Positions 63,425-64,000 of a DNA stretch of 64,000 nucleotides are shown piece by piece; the stretch's first letter is position 1, and each line of letters starts with the position of its first letter. The notes under the pieces were generated by a model, which was not told the DNA's origin, did not search any database, and saw nothing but the letters and a program-made list of their open reading frames with translations. The stretch is from Hydrogenophaga sp. IBVHS2 (GTDB lineage Bacteria > Pseudomonadota > Gammaproteobacteria > Burkholderiales > Burkholderiaceae_C), in NCBI RefSeq assembly GCF_002127215.1, contig NZ_NFUT01000004.1, positions 234,592 through 298,591 of the forward strand, written 5' to 3'. The position numbers were made by a program, and so were the translations under genes.

Positions 63425-64000
63425 ATGGAATTCATGTCCGCCGCCTGGTGGTCAGCGCTGCTGGCCATCATCCTGATCGACCTGGTGCTCGCTGGCGACA
63501 ACGCCATCGTGATTGCCCTGGCCGCCCGCAACCTGCCCAAGGAACACCAGAAGAAGGCCATCATCTGGGGCACGGTGGGCGCCATCATCGTCCGCTCGGC
63601 CATGACGCTGGCCGTGGTGTGGCTGCTCAAGATCCCCTACCTCATGCTGATCGGCGGCATTGCCCTGATCTGGATCGCCTACAAGCTGATCGCCGAGGAC
63701 GAAGGCGACGGTGACGAGCACGGTCCGGTCGCCACCACCTTCTGGGGTGCCATGAAGACCATCATCATTGCCGACGCCGTCATGGGCATCGACAACGTGC
63801 TGGGTGTGGCCGGTGCGGCACAGGGCTCGTTCGATCTGGTGGTCATCGGCCTGCTGGTGAGCATTCCCATCGTCGTGTTCGGCAGCACCGTGGTGCTCAA
63901 GCTGGTCGAGCGCTTCCCGGCCATCATGTACGTAGGCGCCGGCGTGCTGGCCTTCACGGCCGGCAAGATGATGGTCAACGAGCAGATGCTCAAGGACATC
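63425..64000 (+). CDS. TerC-family integral membrane protein, partial
   Basis: The first 192 residues are in the window; the gene runs off the right edge in frame. Helices contain the acidic metal-site motifs typical of TerC/Alx/YjbE proteins: LIDLVLAGDNAIVIALAARNLP and IIIADAVMGIDNVLGVAGAA, with Asp and Asn inside the membrane. Relatives export Mn2+ or support metalation of secreted proteins. The start has GGAG seven bases upstream. A possible leader structure precedes it. Confidence 0.9.
   Translation, partial: MEFMSAAWWSALLAIILIDLVLAGDNAIVIALAARNLPKEHQKKAIIWGTVGAIIVRSAMTLAVVWLLKIPYLMLIGGIALIWIAYKLIAEDEGDGDEHGPVATTFWGAMKTIIIADAVMGIDNVLGVAGAAQGSFDLVVIGLLVSIPIVVFGSTVVLKLVERFPAIMYVGAGVLAFTAGKMMVNEQMLKDI

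Overview
The window is strongly GC-rich, densely coded chromosomal DNA of a proteobacterium, most likely a betaproteobacterium of the order Burkholderiales. This is inferred from gene content: DUF3422, DUF1631 and DUF3717/DUF1289 proteins, a fused indolepyruvate ferredoxin oxidoreductase, split pntAA/pntAB, divergent def-fmt and LysM-dprA, and divergent glnE and yhdP-nitrilase. I see no rRNA, tRNA, CRISPR array, insertion sequence or phage. About 60 genes are supported, one of them broken, one truncated, and one running off each end.

Layout. 1-7.7 kb: end of a patatin-like lipase, corA, then leftward pntAA-pntAB-pntB-fadD-mtnN, and a Nudix hydrolase. 7.7-9.1 kb: a sensor kinase that has lost its membrane domain and reading frame. 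9.3-14.8 kb: DUF3422 protein, mnmA, a PepSY/cytochrome b561 pair, arfB, a MarR regulator and pgk. 14.9-19.6 kb: a lipid A remodelling island (OmpR-type regulator, kinase, EptA, divergent PAP2 phosphatase). 19.5-24.6 kb: azlCD, fmt, def, LysM protein, dprA. 24.6-34.6 kb: DUF1631 protein, yajC-secD-secF, indolepyruvate oxidoreductase and its divergent Lrp-type regulator. 34.8-36.4 kb: orphan spore-coat-U type pilin genes, visibly richer in A+T, the first cut short. 36.4-48.9 kb: mltA, a small membrane protein, a DctS/DctR-like two-component pair, nitrilase, yhdP, glnE and a rhombosortase-like protease.

48.8-60.7 kb is the most interesting part. A MerR-type regulator with a B12-binding domain (CarH/LitR-like) heads a leftward operon with a 56-residue DUF2256 zinc-finger protein, an iron-sulfur photolyase and a ferritin-like di-iron protein. 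Divergent from it are a secreted glutathione peroxidase and an operon for an FAD amine-oxidase-like protein, DUF1365 protein, Cfa-type lipid methyltransferase, chalcone-isomerase-like protein, MFS carrier, DUF3833 lipoprotein, SDR and NTF2-like protein. I read this as a light or singlet-oxygen response that couples DNA photorepair to membrane-lipid modification. A shared motif, ACCGATCA-(GT)-CACAATC, occurs both in the regulator/peroxidase intergenic region and ahead of the lipid operon.

60.7-64 kb: glutathione S-transferase, purB, a DUF3717-DUF1289 protein, and the start of a TerC-family membrane protein.

Two architectural traits recur. Genes in an operon are often joined by 4-bp ATGA overlaps, and all eleven convergent gene pairs either overlap or end within 12 bp of each other, leaving no space for ordinary intergenic terminators.
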